Source: Protopterus annectens
Taxonomy: Eukaryota > Chordata > Ceratodontiformes > Protopteridae
Direction: 5' to 3'
Length of the DNA stretch: 64,000 nucleotides
Assembly: GCF_019279795.1 (NCBI RefSeq)
Contig: NC_056725.1
Coordinates: 1,069,755,568-1,069,819,567 of the forward strand
Shown one piece after another: positions 38,937 to 52,354 of this stretch; positions within the stretch are counted from its first letter, which is position 1, and the number at the start of each line of letters is the position of its first letter. The translations under genes and the position numbers were made by a program. Below the pieces are notes generated by a model. It was given only the letters and a program-made list of their open reading frames with translations, had not been told where the DNA came from and did no database searches.

Positions 38937-39808
38937 ATACTAGCGGTGATGAACATATGCATGAGGTACAGGCAGGGTTGTCAGGGGCTGAATCTGTGCC
39001 AATGGTTACTATCCCAGCTATGTCCCCCTCTTCCCCGCACACAGTTCTGCTGCCAACACATACCGCATCACCAGTGGCCATAGAGGAAGGACAGTCAGCG
39101 TCTGTTAGCGTGGAACAGGAACATGTGGTGGCTACAGAAGGTGTGTCTACACACCATGGTGTCAGTGTAATGTCTGCAGATGTGCCACACAGGCATGTGG
39201 CCGGTGCTGCTCGTAGGAGGACCTCTGGCAGACATGCACCTGCAGGACAGAGTGCAGAAGCTGGTATCACCAGACGCATGTTCCAGACTGTAATGGCGGC
39301 ACAGGCATGTGCTGAATGGCAGAACAAAGAAGGGCAGAGGCTGCAGAGGGCTGCTATCCATACCCTAAATGACAACATCCAGGCATTGGCAAATGCTCAA
39401 CAGCAGATTGCTGATGTTCTGGATAGGCGATTGGGTGACATGGTCGGAATCCTTGACCATGGCATGGCAATCCGCGTGCGTGAGCTGTCTGTGCTGAAAC
39501 ATTTGGTAGGAGTGAGGCGTAGGCCACGTGGACGTAGGCCAGCAACACCACCTAGTGTAGGTCGACGTGAGCGTGCCACCTCACATGCCCGCTCCCATAG
39601 TGCCAGTAGCAGTAGCAGTGCAGCTGGTGCTGCGCTGTCCACACCAGGACACAGTAGGCCATGTGGACGTGGCCCTGGACATTCTCAGTGGGGACACGGT
39701 TCCACCGGACATGTGTCGTCGGACAGTAGCCATTCTGTACCTCCACCTGGTAGTGCCCGTGCAACCCCAGGCAGGCACAGGTCACGTGGTCGTGGACGGA
39801 CACAGTGA
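38937..39808 (+). CDS. Myb/SANT-like protein of Harbinger, exon 2
   Basis: About 290 residues in frame with exon 1. The N-terminal part is Ser/Pro/Val-rich and low in complexity. Then ITRRMFQTVMAAQACAEWQN and IHTLNDNIQALANAQQQIAD, with VLDRRLGDMVGILDHGMAIR, form a probable coiled-coil or helical region. The C-terminus is strongly basic (GVRRRPRGRR) and Ser/Arg/His-rich to the stop after RGRGRTQ. A DNA-binding N-terminus followed by a helical, basic C-terminus is usual for the Harbinger Myb-like partner. Combined length is about 425 residues. The open frame is intact, unlike the transposase. Confidence 0.75.
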
Positions 39809-42360
39809 GCTGTACAACCTGGTCTGTACAATCTGGGGCTGTCAATTATGCCCCGTGTAGGCCTCACAAATGGCAGAACTGTGTACACACATACACGCAC
39901 ACAGCAAATACAACTGTAGGGCTCCATAATATCCACATGCATTCTGAACAGACATGTCCAATCAAATCACCGGCCCTTACACACACACATGATGTCATCC
40001 ATTGGTGCAGCCTATGCCCCTGGCAAACATATCACCCTGTGCATATAATGAAGCCTGTGCCGCATCCCTGTCATCCACACCATCGGTGCAGGAATATGCT
40101 CAAATATTCTGATGCACAGGGTGAACAGAATAGTGAGAGGTGTATGTAATATTACCTGTGTATGCATAGTGAGGGATGTGTATGTTGCAGTGGTTGTGTG
40201 TGAATACTGAGAGATGTGTATGGAACATAGGTTGTGTACTGTCAACATGCACCGGTCATACCATGTAGTTCAGGTGCAGCATGCATTATGATGTGTTCAC
40301 GGTATGTGTCTCGGTTACATCTGTAGCACCATGTTGGTTGTGATACCCTGGTTCCCTCCTATGGTGTACTTGCATGTGCCTACAGGTAGCAGTGTTTGCA
40401 GTCCCCCACGTGTAACTGTGGATTACTCACAGGCACGTCTGGCAATATCAGCATGCTACATGTACCCTCAACCTGACTGTTGGAAACACCAACATGACAC
40501 AGATGTCCGCACATATACTGCACCTGACTCATGTGTTCAGTGCCACAGGCTACACTGGACAGAGACGTGACATACATAGCAGGACACATTACAGGTATGC
40601 TGACATGGTGCAGGGGTTGTACACAGCCGTCTGGCCAATGATGATGTGAGGTGTCACTTTGTAGCTGGAGGCCACACTGTGTAGCAGTAGGACCCAGTAA
40701 CAGTACGGGAACATGGCCACATTCAAGGGGTGTACACCACTATAACGCACACCCCATAGTGTTGAGGTGGGGACCCTTGCCTATGTGGTCATCACCCTCA
40801 CAGTACTATGCACCCACACGATGTGTCACAGAGAAGGAACATGCACAGGTAGCCAGTATGACTGGGACCTATGGCATCAACAGGGTAGTGCACTGCATCA
40901 CCATTACGGGTTAGTCACCACGTGGGGTTAGTGATCATTTCTCACTGTATATTAGCATACACCCTCACACCAAGCACGAGACATACATACATACACACAC
41001 ACACTGTGGGGACCACACATGTGTATACGGAGAGCCGATGTGTGTGATGCACCACACCGCCGGCGTCATGCTTCCCACACTGACATATGTACAGATCTCA
41101 ACGGTGTACAGGGATGTGTAACAACTGGGACATAATCCCCGATATGTGGCATCTCTGGTCACACATTCGGACACACATGGCAGTGCTGGGAATGATACAC
41201 CTGCCATATGATGACACGTTTGATAGACATGCAGCGGTATTGATTGCATTATGTGTACCAATGCTATGTCTGGCAATTGTGCTGCTATATGCACACGGGA
41301 GTTTGTAGGTGTTACAGGTGCCATGTGACATATAGTTGGTAACACCTGACCGCTGTGTATGCGTTATGTCAGTACTGTCACGTAACAGTGACATAGCGTA
41401 CTGTTTGCACATGGCATGATAGGATGGTGTGTGACACAACTGTGAGCCACCCTCTGCACACATACATCTACACAGGTGGTTCACCACTTTATGTACACAC
41501 ATCCCTCCATACGTGCTGTTTGTACATCACCGTATACAGGTGTCAATGATGGGGCTGCATTGCGACTGCATGTCGTAGTTAGGTGCAACTATGTTACGGA
41601 CATCGGCCACTGCACATGCATGGTTGCTGCATGCACAGTACAGCTGTCGCATGTGTCTCCTGTTGCCATGTTTGTATGCATTGCTATTGCTGGACATGTG
41701 TGTTGACATACATAACACATGGACTGTGGTATGATATCACGGGTGTCACAGGTGACCAGTACAAGGGTATGTGTCCCGGTCAACATTGCTACCCCCTGTA
41801 GTGTGAGTATTCAACAGACGTGGACCCACCTTCCATTTGCGTGCGTAGCATTGCTTAGGCCACTGTTATGCATGAGGTACATCTAAGGCTATGCTATGTA
41901 TGTATGTGTTGTGTGTGCAGTCCATGCACACATCCACACAATCACATGTATGACATATCCAGATGTGTGTTCATTGGTGTACAGCAACAGTCATGTGTCA
42001 CAGCTTTGTAAGGGCCGTGGTATGTCTTGAGCTGACCTGTTCATGTATACTGGTATTGTTGCAATGCATAACACCTGTTGGATCCCTGTCGGTACATGTG
42101 TACTCTGCACAGCTGGTGTACACCTCTGTACAGCCCAGTGGTCATGTGTCACATGGTGTTGTGGTACTGTAAGGCTGTGTATTGCTGCACCGACTACATG
42201 GTGATGACTTGACAGCTACAGTGTACATTGCAGTGTGTACGTGTGTGAATTTTACCTGTGAGAGCTGTGATGGCAGCTGTGTGTGTACAGGTCACTGCAT
42301 GTGTGTGACCGCCCTGTGCGTGAGGACAGTTATACCTTACTGTGCCCTTCTGTACTGTGC
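39809..42360. other. Non-coding region of the giant element, centre-right
   Basis: CA/TG-alternating composition with many ACATGT and GTGTAC words. No gene, RNA or clear repeat recognised. Confidence 0.5.
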
Positions 42361-42364
42361 CCTT

Positions 42365-42625
42365 CTGTGTGTACACACCATCTGCATGCACGACAGCCCT
42401 TTGCAACAGCTAAGTGTGTGAGCATGCCCAGTATGCTGTTGTGTAGATGGGCACACAGTACAGTCCATGTATGCAGTTGTGTAGATGGACACACGGTACA
42501 GTCCAAACTGTGACCTTCCGTGTTTACACTCCATCTGCATGCAAGACGGCCCTTTGCAACAGCTAAGTGTGTGAGCATGCCCAATACACCGTTGTGTAGA
42601 TCGACACACAGTACAGTCTGAACTG
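42365..42625 (+). repeat. Short tandem repeats, about 155-bp period with inner repeats
   Basis: CATCTGCATGCACGACAGCC, continuing CTTTGCAACAGCTAAGTGTG (from about 42378), recurs at about 42532 with two changes. Between and after them GTTGTGTAGATGG(A/G)CACAC(A/G)GTACAGTC occurs at about 42438, 42476 and, with one more change, 42591. Confidence 0.9.
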
Positions 42626-42934
42626 AAGTATATTACCAGGTGTGCGGCCATGGCCAGTGACACCTTGTGTCGATGATGTCCCTCTGTGCATGGGCATGGC
42701 CGTTGACATGGTGGTCATCCAGGCAACAGATTTCCGTCTTCAATGTCAGGATGGATGCCTACCGAGTACACACTGGGTGACTATCTTGACGGGTGTACTG
42801 TCTGTGGTGCGTACTGTGTCTATGTATTGTTGTTGTAGTGCTCCATACATGTATAGTTGCCCCGAGTACACCACTGCCGTGTGTTTGTGTACGTCTACCA
42901 TGGGACAGTACTATGTCTGATCGTACACTCTCTA

Positions 42935-43190
42935 TACAATCCCTGCCGGCGTCCTGGCATTTGCGGATGATGACACACGTCTAGAAGAATGCCTGTGGGA
43001 CTGCTGTGTTTAGTAATCTCGGTAGCGTGTTCTGTAAATGCGTCATGCTGTAGTGTGATAGGGTAGTTAGGTGTAAGTTCGATTCCCAGCCCTACCAAGT
43101 GTGTGTGTGTGTGTGTGTCTGTGTGTGTGTGTCTGTGTGTCTGTGTGTGTGTCTGTGTGTGTCTGTGTGTGTGTCTGTGTGTGTCTGTGT

Positions 43191-43250
<60 letters not shown>

Positions 43251-43465
43251 ATGCTCCCGTCCGCCTGGGGACTCAGGTTATGCTTTTAGACGCTTCACAC
43301 CACAGATATATCCTGCTGACGTCTTTGCCTTTGCGGATGTCGACACGCACCTAGAAGAATGCCTGTGGGACTGCTGTGTTTAGTAATCTCTGTAGCGTGT
43401 TCTGTAAATGCGTCATGCTGTAGTGTGATAGGGTAGTTAGGTGTAAGTTCGATTCCCAGCCCTGC

Positions 43466-43520
<55 letters not shown>

Positions 43521-43731
43521 TCCCGTTCACCTGGGGACTCAGGTTATGCTTTTAGACGCTTCACACCACAGATATAGCCTGCTGACGTCTTTGCCTTTGC
43601 GGATGTCGACATGCACCTAGAAGACTGCCTGTGGGACTGCTGTGTTTAGTAATCTCGGTAGTGCGTTCTGTAAATGCGTCATGCTGTAGTGTGATAGGGT
43701 AGTTAGGTGTGAGTTCGATTCCCAGCCCTGC

Positions 43732-43774
<43 letters not shown>

Positions 43775-44006
43775 ATGCTCCCGTCCGCCTGGGGCCTCAG
43801 GTTATGCTTTTAGACGCTTCACACCACAGATATATCCTGCTGACATCTTTGCCTTTGCGGATGTCGACACGCACCTAGAAGACTGCCTGTGGGACTGCTG
43901 TGTTTAGTAATCTCGGTAGCGCATTCTGTAAATGCGTCATGCTGTAGTGTGATAGGGTAGTTAGGTGTAAGTTCAATTCCCAGCCCTGCCAAGTGTGTGT
44001 GTGTGT

Positions 44007-44037
<31 letters not shown>

Positions 44038-44503
44038 CGCATGCTCCCGTCCGCCTGGGGACTCAGGTTATGCTTTTAGATGCTTCATACCACAGATATT
44101 TCCTGCTGACGTCTTTGCCTTTGCGGATGTCGACACGCACCTAGAAGAATGCCTGTTGGACTGTTGTGTTTAGTAATGTCGGTAGCGCGTTCTGTAAATG
44201 CGTCATGCTGTAGTGTGATAGGGTAGTTAGGTGGAAGTTCGATTCCCAGCCCGGCCAAGTGTGTGTGTGTGTGTGTGTGTGTGTGCGCATGCTCCCGTCC
44301 GCCTGGGGACTCAGGTTATGCTTTTAGACGCTTCACACCACAGATATATCCTGCTAACGTCTTTGCCTTTGCAGATGTCGACACGCACCTAGAAGAATGC
44401 CTGTTGGACTGCTGTGTTTAGTAATGTCGGTAGCACATTCTGTAAATGCGTCATGCTGTAGTGTGATAGGGTAGTTAGGTGTAAGTTCGATTCCCAGCCC
44501 TGC

Positions 44504-44574
<71 letters not shown>

Positions 44575-45016
44575 ATGCTCCCATCCGCCTGGGGACTCAG
44601 GTTATGCTTTTAGACGCTTCACACCACAGATATATCCTGCTGACATCTTTGCCTTTGCGGATGTCGACACGCACCTTGAAGAATGCCTGTTGGAGTGCTG
44701 TGTTTAGTAATCTCAGTAGCGCGTTCTGTAAATGCGTCATGCTGTAGTGTGATAGGGTAGTTAGGTGTATGTTTGACTCCCAGTTCTGCCAAGTATGTGT
44801 ATGTGTTTCCAGCTGCATGACAACAGTACATTGCTTTTACAGTATTCACTCACCATAACATCTGTGCAGCGTCTTTGCCTTTGATGCAGCTGTCTACAGG
44901 TTAGACGTATGCATGTGTGATTTCCGTGATCTACTAATCACAGTTGCACGTTCTGTCACTGCGTAATGATGTTGTGTGGTACAGTGGTTACGTTCTTGTT
45001 CTGCTCACAACCCTGC

Positions 45017-45074
<58 letters not shown>

Positions 45075-45085
45075 TGTGTGTGTAT
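42935..45085 (+). repeat. Tandem array of SINE-like units separated by GT tracts
   Basis: A unit of about 220 bp starts GCGCATGCTCCCGTCCGCCT, contains TTTGCCTTTGCGGATGTCGA and GTAAATGCGTCATGCTGTAG, and ends AAGTTCGATTCCCAGCCCTG, CCAAG. It is followed each time by (GT)n of 27-150 bp. Complete units begin near 43248, 43512, 43771, 44037, 44286 and 44574. A partial unit precedes them (from about 42940) and an older one follows (44865-45018, then GT to 45083). AGTTCGATTCC is close to the RNA polymerase III B box GGTTCGANTCC. In the oldest unit GTGGTACAGTGGTTACG resembles a tRNA A-box region. A tRNA-derived SINE origin is inference. Confidence 0.85.
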
Positions 45086-45689
45086 GTCTGCATCTATATA
45101 TATGTATATATATAATTTCTGCACATAACTCTGCTCTTGCATGGACAGCTGACTGTTTCATGTATTGCATATTTGCATAGCTTTCACATACCAGTGGGGT
45201 ATGCTGCAAATCCCAACATTGTCCGTGCAACGTTCGTGTTACGGGCGGTGTTACATGCCCTTACAGGCGTTTGCTGTATAGCTTGGCAGACATCTATCCT
45301 TGCTGTACTCTCACTCTACTCATACACGCCGGAGGATTCATGTATCATGGCCTAGTTTTGCTGTGTTTATGTCTATTTGTGCTGTGTGCATGGCTGTGGG
45401 TATGTCCCACTATCATCATTTTTAAAGGTGACAGCCCTATAGGTACTTCATGTAGACTGCTGTGTCATTTGACATGTCAGCACATACCTGCGCACAGTAC
45501 TGAACGTCCTACTGCAGCACTTTTCATACCTTCTGAGTTATCTTGCAGTCGATAATGCTGTTTCCTCACACATGTATCTGTTTCTGATCATACCACTCCA
45601 CCTCCTAGAGCAAACATCTGGACAAAGCCTTAACTGATAGTGGGATACATAGGGGCAGAATTTAAATATTGCTCTTACAAACGTAGATA

Positions 45690-48600
45690 GTTGACACAAT
45701 AATAGGTTTTGCATTAGTATGACTTTTCTGATGGATTTGGTGTCTTAAACTCACATGTTTGTCATTATTTAATGACTTCAGTTCTCAGGAATTTGCCAGA
45801 ATGGTACTGATTTTAAGAGGAACACACCAAACATATGAGGCAAAACTCTGCACATTCTCGTAAATCTGTACAGTTCGCGAGTATGTGTCTGATACAAGAT
45901 ATCACTTTTCTGACACCAATACACACACTGTATGGCGGCATCACAGGCCAGATGCCATTACATTTATATTGCAGGACACACCCACCCAGAGGGTTGTATT
46001 CCTCACAAAGGCCAACAGCTGCTTATCCACACTAATTATTCTATCATGTACTTTATGTATGCGGTATTTGCGCTTTCCGTCAGTGGCAGAGCTCACGTAC
46101 GTGTATGGGGGACTGGACATTGTAACGGTGACACTGCATGACACCCTGAGGGACACATTTCTTTTGAGTCTATTAACCTTCCACATTGACTTTCACAGGG
46201 CATACGTTGTCATTCACATTTGTCGGAGTACATGCTTATGATTTGTACATGTTTTGTCATTTGTCCTGACGTCTTTCTTCTCACCTGTCCACCTAGTATC
46301 ACTAGTTCTGTACATGTATTTTGGACAAGTTACCTTCATACCTCTCACCTGTACACATTATGGGTAAACGCCCTGACGTTTGACCTTTGCTCTTGTTACA
46401 TTTGTCATAATAATGTGCCTTTCTGGTAAATTACTGGCAAGGCATTACGAACTGTGCGGTTAGATAATTGTGACTGACATTTCTAAGTCATGATTAGTAA
46501 CACTCATAACATTCGTATTCCTGGCAACGCCAGTATTCTATCAACGTTCTGACTTTGTCTGGGGTATATCTAATATAGTCCCTATTTGTATTTCATGTAC
46601 TATGCCTTAGTGCAGCTGTCTTATTCTGACAGTTTGCCAGGTATGGTTACCATCTTGGTTGTATGCATGTCCATCCATGATAATCGCCTACATGACACTG
46701 ATATAGGGCCCTGCATATTCCCACAATGGTTTACACAATATCCAGTGGATGGTTTGCCCCATTATTGAGAATATAGGCGTGTGCTATACCCACATCACTC
46801 CCACGGGACGGACCTAATAAATCTCTGCCAAACAACACCTAGGCCCATTTCTGCATACCCATGATTCCCATACCTGACACCCCTCCACAGTACCCATTAC
46901 ACATGTTTAATGTGAGCGGTACTAAAGTGTGGAGACACTTATAAGCACTCCCTACTCTCCAAATATCAGTTCGTACGTCATACATTCTATCGACACGTGT
47001 TATTACCCTTGCACCTGCTACTGTTACATGTACAGCTATATCATATTTGCTGAGGTCACTTATTTTGCATCAATGACGGTTGACACTACGTATGGATCAA
47101 TTTTTGGGGTCCTGCAATGGGCACCTATATTCATGTTTAAAGTGTAGAACTTGCCGGACTGTCACTTTCTGGCCAATGGTTTGGAAAGCAGCAGTTTATT
47201 CACCTTTCGTGCATGTCTGTTTGTCTACCCATATTAGCTATGCCGTGGCCTATTTATGTACATATGTCATATCTACGGGACATATGTTTGTTGTGTATAC
47301 ATATATACATGTACAGTCCTCATTTCATAATTTGCTTTGGTTTACGTCTGTGGATTATGTGTATACACATATATCTATATCCATACCATACCTTTCCACT
47401 GTACAGATTGTCACAGAATGTACAGCTGGTTGCCTCTTTATCTTGATTGTGTTTTTCATAACGTTGTGTCTATCTGGCAATTTAGTGGCATTTCATTAAA
47501 GACTTACGTTGGGAAATACTGGCAAGCAGTTCAGGTTACGACTGCATACCCTTCAGAGAATCCATGCTACTGACACACCCGTTATTCTATTCACTTTCTA
47601 TGTTTGTTCTGGCACATATCTGGGGATTGTCCCTATTTGTACCAGTAGTTTGCATGGCTTTGTCCGGTTTCATACTTTACGGGGTTAACAGGTTTGTGCC
47701 ATGTATATATAACGTGGGGGAAACAGCATTCATTTCCTATGCTGTGAGCGGATCACATACGCACAGGCACACTTGCATTTACATGTTGTGGGTTACATCT
47801 GTTTAATAGATATGTGTGCCTGCGCGGCCTTTCATACTTCTGACCATAACACTTGCTTATCTGTAGTCCGGTTTACGGACTGGTGTGAAGCACATGGTTC
47901 ACCTTTACGTATTTAACTGTGTGTACAGCACGAATGCATTCATTACACTTTACAGGGATATCTGCAGTGGTCGTAGGTCAACCGGGACTGCATTCACGTT
48001 GGACGGATGCCGGAAACAGTATTCTGTTGCTGTTCTGCCTCATTGATATGCATACCCATAGTACTTAGCTACATCAACATATGCCTCACCGCTTCACTTA
48101 CAACACAGGCATCCATTCCCCTGCTGTGGGAAACGCGGTACTACATATTACACATTCCCTATTGCCTACTGCTGTGGACCCCAGCTGCATTGTTAATCAC
48201 TCTGAGTATATGCAGAACAGCAGGGCATATAGTCATATCACATACATGTTTCTGATTGTCAAGGTGTTCATGTATTGATCTGGGTATAGGCTTGTCCGCC
48301 TGGTGAACGGAACTTCCCTGGCCGAGTTCAAATGTCAGATGAAGCATGTGGACAGGGGGCTTTTCCCTATTATGAACATTTTACCTGTATTTATCGACAC
48401 GTGTTTGGGCACCTATCAGGAGCTTATTCTGTTGGCTGTACATATTATGGGTGGGGTTGTTACGGTCCATACTCCATGGTGGGGGAGGGGGGTTCCCATT
48501 CACATTTGACTGTTACCTGTATTCATTCATACGGGGATTATTTTCTATGACATGTTGTGACTACAGGTGTGCAGTTGCATATTACACAACTGTCATGGGT

Positions 48601-48910
48601 TGTTACTGTACATATGTACGGACCATACCTCTCGACCACTTTGAACAACAAATCTGCGCAAACCCTACATGATAGGGAAAGTAAGAGGGACACATTTTTA
48701 CTAGTTTCCTTACAAGCTTATAACGTTGATAGAATACTAGGTTTTGCATTATCATGACTCTTCTGCGGGATGTGGCGTGTTATACTTAATCCTCATTATT
48801 TCATGACGTCAATCCACACCTATTTACTAGACAGATGCAGATTGTCGGAGGCACACAACAATATGAGCCAACACTCTGGTCATTCTGCGAATATCTGGAC
48901 AGTTGAGTGA
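45690..48910 (+). repeat. Diverged repeat pair about 3.0 kb apart
   Basis: AATAGGTTTTGCATTAGTAT, then GACTTTTCTG (about 45700), matches ACTAGGTTTTGCATTATCAT, GACTCTTCTG (about 48738). Downstream, CATATGAGGCAAAACTCTGC, ACATTCTCGTAAATCTG (about 45832) matches CAATATGAGCCAACACTCTG, GTCATTCTGCGAATATCTG (about 48860). About 200 bp are shared at modest identity. Nature unknown. Confidence 0.65.
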
Positions 48911-49354
48911 TATGGTACGAACCTCTGTAATACGCTGTTGTGTTCTGGCACAGCAGTAGCTCGGCATTAGGGACAGATGTCGGGACGTGCTGGCAGACAG
49001 TTGAGTTTCAGACTTCATACTCCGGACATTAATGCCATTGTGCAAACTGTCATTCTATGATAAATCTATGTTTATCCATCCACATGGATATATTCCTGCT
49101 TGCACCTGTTATACATTCTAGGGATCTCACTCCTCTGAGCTCTCCATACTTCTGCTCCTCTCTACCAGACTTAGCTGACACTCACTTGACTCCAAGTATG
49201 TCATTGTTGTACATTTCTGTATTACCACTACAAAACTCTGGATTTGCACTGTCTTATTATGCACATTTTATGCATGTGTATTTCCTGACTGTATGCCTTT
49301 TACTCTTGTATTTTACCTTTAACATTATGTAGCCTTTATTTCCTTGTATTGCTT

Positions 49355-49425
49355 GTGGAGCTTTTCTACCTGGGCCTCCGCAGTTACTGGGCACTTCTTC
49401 GCCCAGTGGACTTCCCGGGTACTCA
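49355..49425 (+). mobile_element. SINE-like relic inside the giant element
   Basis: GTGGAGCTTTTCTACCTGGG, then CCTCCGCAG, and later GTGGACTTCCCGGGTAC matches the complement of the repeat at 52640-52735 (TGGAGCTTTTCTCCCCGGGC, CTC ... AGACTAGCCCGGTC). Same family, older copy. Family not named. Confidence 0.5.
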
Positions 49426-51880
49426 GACTGCACATACATGAATACCTTCTAACAGCTATCTTTGCATATTGTACCTGCTGTTGTACCTTTGTCTCACTTG
49501 TATTCACGGCTCTGTCCAGATATCTAGCTCACACAGGTTGTCAGGTATGGTCGGTCATGCCGGCACACACTAGGTATCCCTCACACTTCATCAGGGTTAT
49601 CCTGTTAATGTCGGGTGTCTTCCTCACCCTTCTGCCGTTTGCCACTATGCGAGTGTGCAATATATTCTCCCGCATATTTGTGTGGGGACACGTGCGTCAC
49701 GGGAAGGTGTTTTATCCTGGGTACTAGTTTATGCATGACCACTCAGGTCTGGACACTGTCTTGGACCTGTACTTCACATTCTGACTTGTGTCCAGATATG
49801 TACAGGATTGGACATTTTGTCGTCATACCCATTCTACTATTTACACAGGTTACTTATCCCATAAGGGATATTCCAGAAATTGGACCATTCCACACAGAAA
49901 AGATATCAAAATGTATTTTTGCTTTATGACAATGTGCAGGGGGTTTAACATGCAGGGAATACATGGTTTGCTATCCTGACACTGCCTAGGGTGGCAATAC
50001 CTACTACATATGCGTGGGGGTCGGTATGTGTAGCTGTGTCTGCAATGAACCAGTGGGCCACGTACGGGTGGGTTTGGTGGACATTCTGTTATGGGGGTGG
50101 GTTGTGCGATGTGGAGGGTATGCTGGGTAGCCCATTATGCAGCCAGGTGTGTTGCATTTGTTATGGCCAGTTCCATCAGGACCAACCTGTGGGTATGTGA
50201 CGGTGACATATCTATACATTTTGATCGCACATTTACATGATACATATGTTTGTGGGATTGTGTTCTACACTATGGCCTGTCTGCTTGTCTTGCAGCTGTT
50301 TCTCCATGTGTTTGTGTTTATGTCCACTTCACACGCTGCCCCCTCCTATACCTCTGGTTCGCCTTTTCTGCATATGACACAGTATCGCCTTTGCGGGTTT
50401 TACCATTACCCATCCACCCCTCACATGCAAATTACTCACATCCGATAGCTCAATTCTTTTGTTGTTGGGCCATGACACAGCCAGAGTAGCACATTGACTG
50501 CCCTACAGGTGTCGGGTACCTTTATGGTTGTGTGGACTACCCTGCCATGTTTGCTTCCCACGTGCTATACCTCACACACATAGGTACACGCCCATACTTC
50601 ACTTTCATTACTTAGTTGGTATACCCGGGTACTACCCGTTCGGCTGTGTCACATACTAGTTTGGCTTCTACCGATAACTCCCGGGTTTTGCAGACCTGTT
50701 GTACTCATTGGGGGGATGGCACCTTTTCCTATGTCCATGCTATTCCTTCCACATATCCGACTGTTGTGGACAATGCCTCCACACAGTCTACGGTACTGTT
50801 TCTACCTTTTCAATTGGCCACGATGTAACATTTGCGGTGGACACAACACATTTTACATGCCGACACATACCCACGGTCAGTTTGGCAGATAGAACTTACA
50901 ACTCTTGCCTATATCTAAGCTTTAGTCTTGTAGCATTTCAGTAGCTTATTCTTTTTCTTATGACATTTATGTAATATACGTGTGGGGAACAACTGTTTAA
51001 TGCCACTATTACATGACGTCTGAGGGATAATTATGTCCTATAATCTCTGCACATTTGCCATGTTTACAAGCTTGTGTCAGGACACATCTGGCCGCAGCGG
51101 TACTGTCACTCGCAAAGTGGGACAGGTGGTATTCTTAGTCGATGGTACAGGTCATACTGTTCCTTTTGGCCTACATGTGTCCTTATTGTTGTAGCTGTTT
51201 CTATGCTCCTGATTCGTTTACATGTGTATTCTATTCCCTATCACATTTGTTATGTGGGATACAGACATACCTTTTGTATGTGACTATTACATCCTTTGTG
51301 GGATATGATTCGGACATACAGTCACTACATATCTCTACATTTCTCCTCGTGTATTTTGTTATGGACACATCTGCACAGCTATGTACCCTCCCTCACATTA
51401 TGGGTCAGCTGGTGACCCTCTCCATTGGGCTGGACGCCCTGGCTGTGCCCTAGCATATGATATGTTTCACTTCCACATGGTATAGCTATCAACACTACGT
51501 TGGACTACGGACACACGGTTTTTCTGTCATTTGTTCAAGGGTAGGGACCTGTTATTCCCTATCATGCATTTGTGTTTGCTTCTTCATTTTCTGTTCGCAG
51601 GGACTATCTTGCATGCTTTGTATACGTTTCAGTCTCTACGGACACTGATAGGTGCGAGTATTACTGCAGGTGGACTATAATATTCAGCAGTTTAGGTTGC
51701 TCATCGAAAGCCGACATTGACACGCCTCCCTCCGCAACTTCGTTATGCCCCATGCACTCGCGCATGTTTCCTATGCATGTGGCTGTGGCGGCTGCATGCC
51801 TTCATTAATATGCCTATGGCGCTACTGCTCCATATATATGCTGCACGGCCAGTGCAAGCCTTACACCGGCCTTGCGTCGA

Positions 51881-51904
51881 GCTTCATGAATCCGGGGGGG
51901 GGGG
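51881..51904 (-). repeat. Right terminal inverted repeat
   Basis: GCTTCATGAATCC followed by 11 G. The G run corresponds to the CCCC at the left end and seems expanded. TGT follows at 51905. Confidence 0.7.
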
Positions 51905-52354
51905 TGTTTACCCATACCTTACTTGGATAAAAGGAAGTTTCTCTGTTCACCTGTGAGAGAGGGGAGCTTTGAGCAACCTATCTGTCCCTGGAGGAGTGGT
52001 TTCAGCCCAGAAATTAGTAGTTTATTGGCCATTCTGGGCTAATTTCTATCTCTTTCATTTCCCTGCTATAAATACCGTATTTGCCCGGTTTTGCTCACTG
52101 GGCAGTGCCAGTTAGCTAGGGTAAAACCATTCTTGGCTCCACAAAGTGTCCTCTTCAATTTTTCCCTTGGAACTAGACAAACTTTCAACTTAAGCATTCA
52201 AGCCATTCATTTCTCAGCCTGGCACTTGCTCAAAACGTATAGCAAGCACTTATAAACCCTAGCACTAGACCCTCCTGTACTGTACAGAAGGACAAGGCTC
52301 TCTATTCAACCTTACCAGACATCCAGTAAAACAGTTCATTGTACCTATCTAGGC

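Larger units (their letters stand above)
45086..51690. other. T/C-rich right part of the giant element
   Basis: No gene supported. Many plus-strand frames read hydrophobic residues because the strand is T-rich; in the line 50221-50280 I count 24 T and 13 A. Diverged internal repeats occur (45690-45900 with 48720-48910; 47511-47575 with 48985-49050), and a SINE-like relic at 49355-49425. Confidence 0.5.

Noticed and set aside
43070..43100. Functional tRNA gene at the TTCGATTCC motif
   Set aside because: A B-box-like sequence is present but no full cloverleaf or properly spaced A box can be drawn in the younger units.
42935..45085. CRISPR-like array
   Set aside because: The regularly spaced part is the variable one (GT tracts) and units are about 220 bp, in a clearly eukaryotic setting. 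It is a satellite or SINE array.
45086..51690. Cluster of small membrane proteins on the plus strand
   Set aside because: The frames are short, lack family features or conserved starts, and follow from T/C-rich composition.
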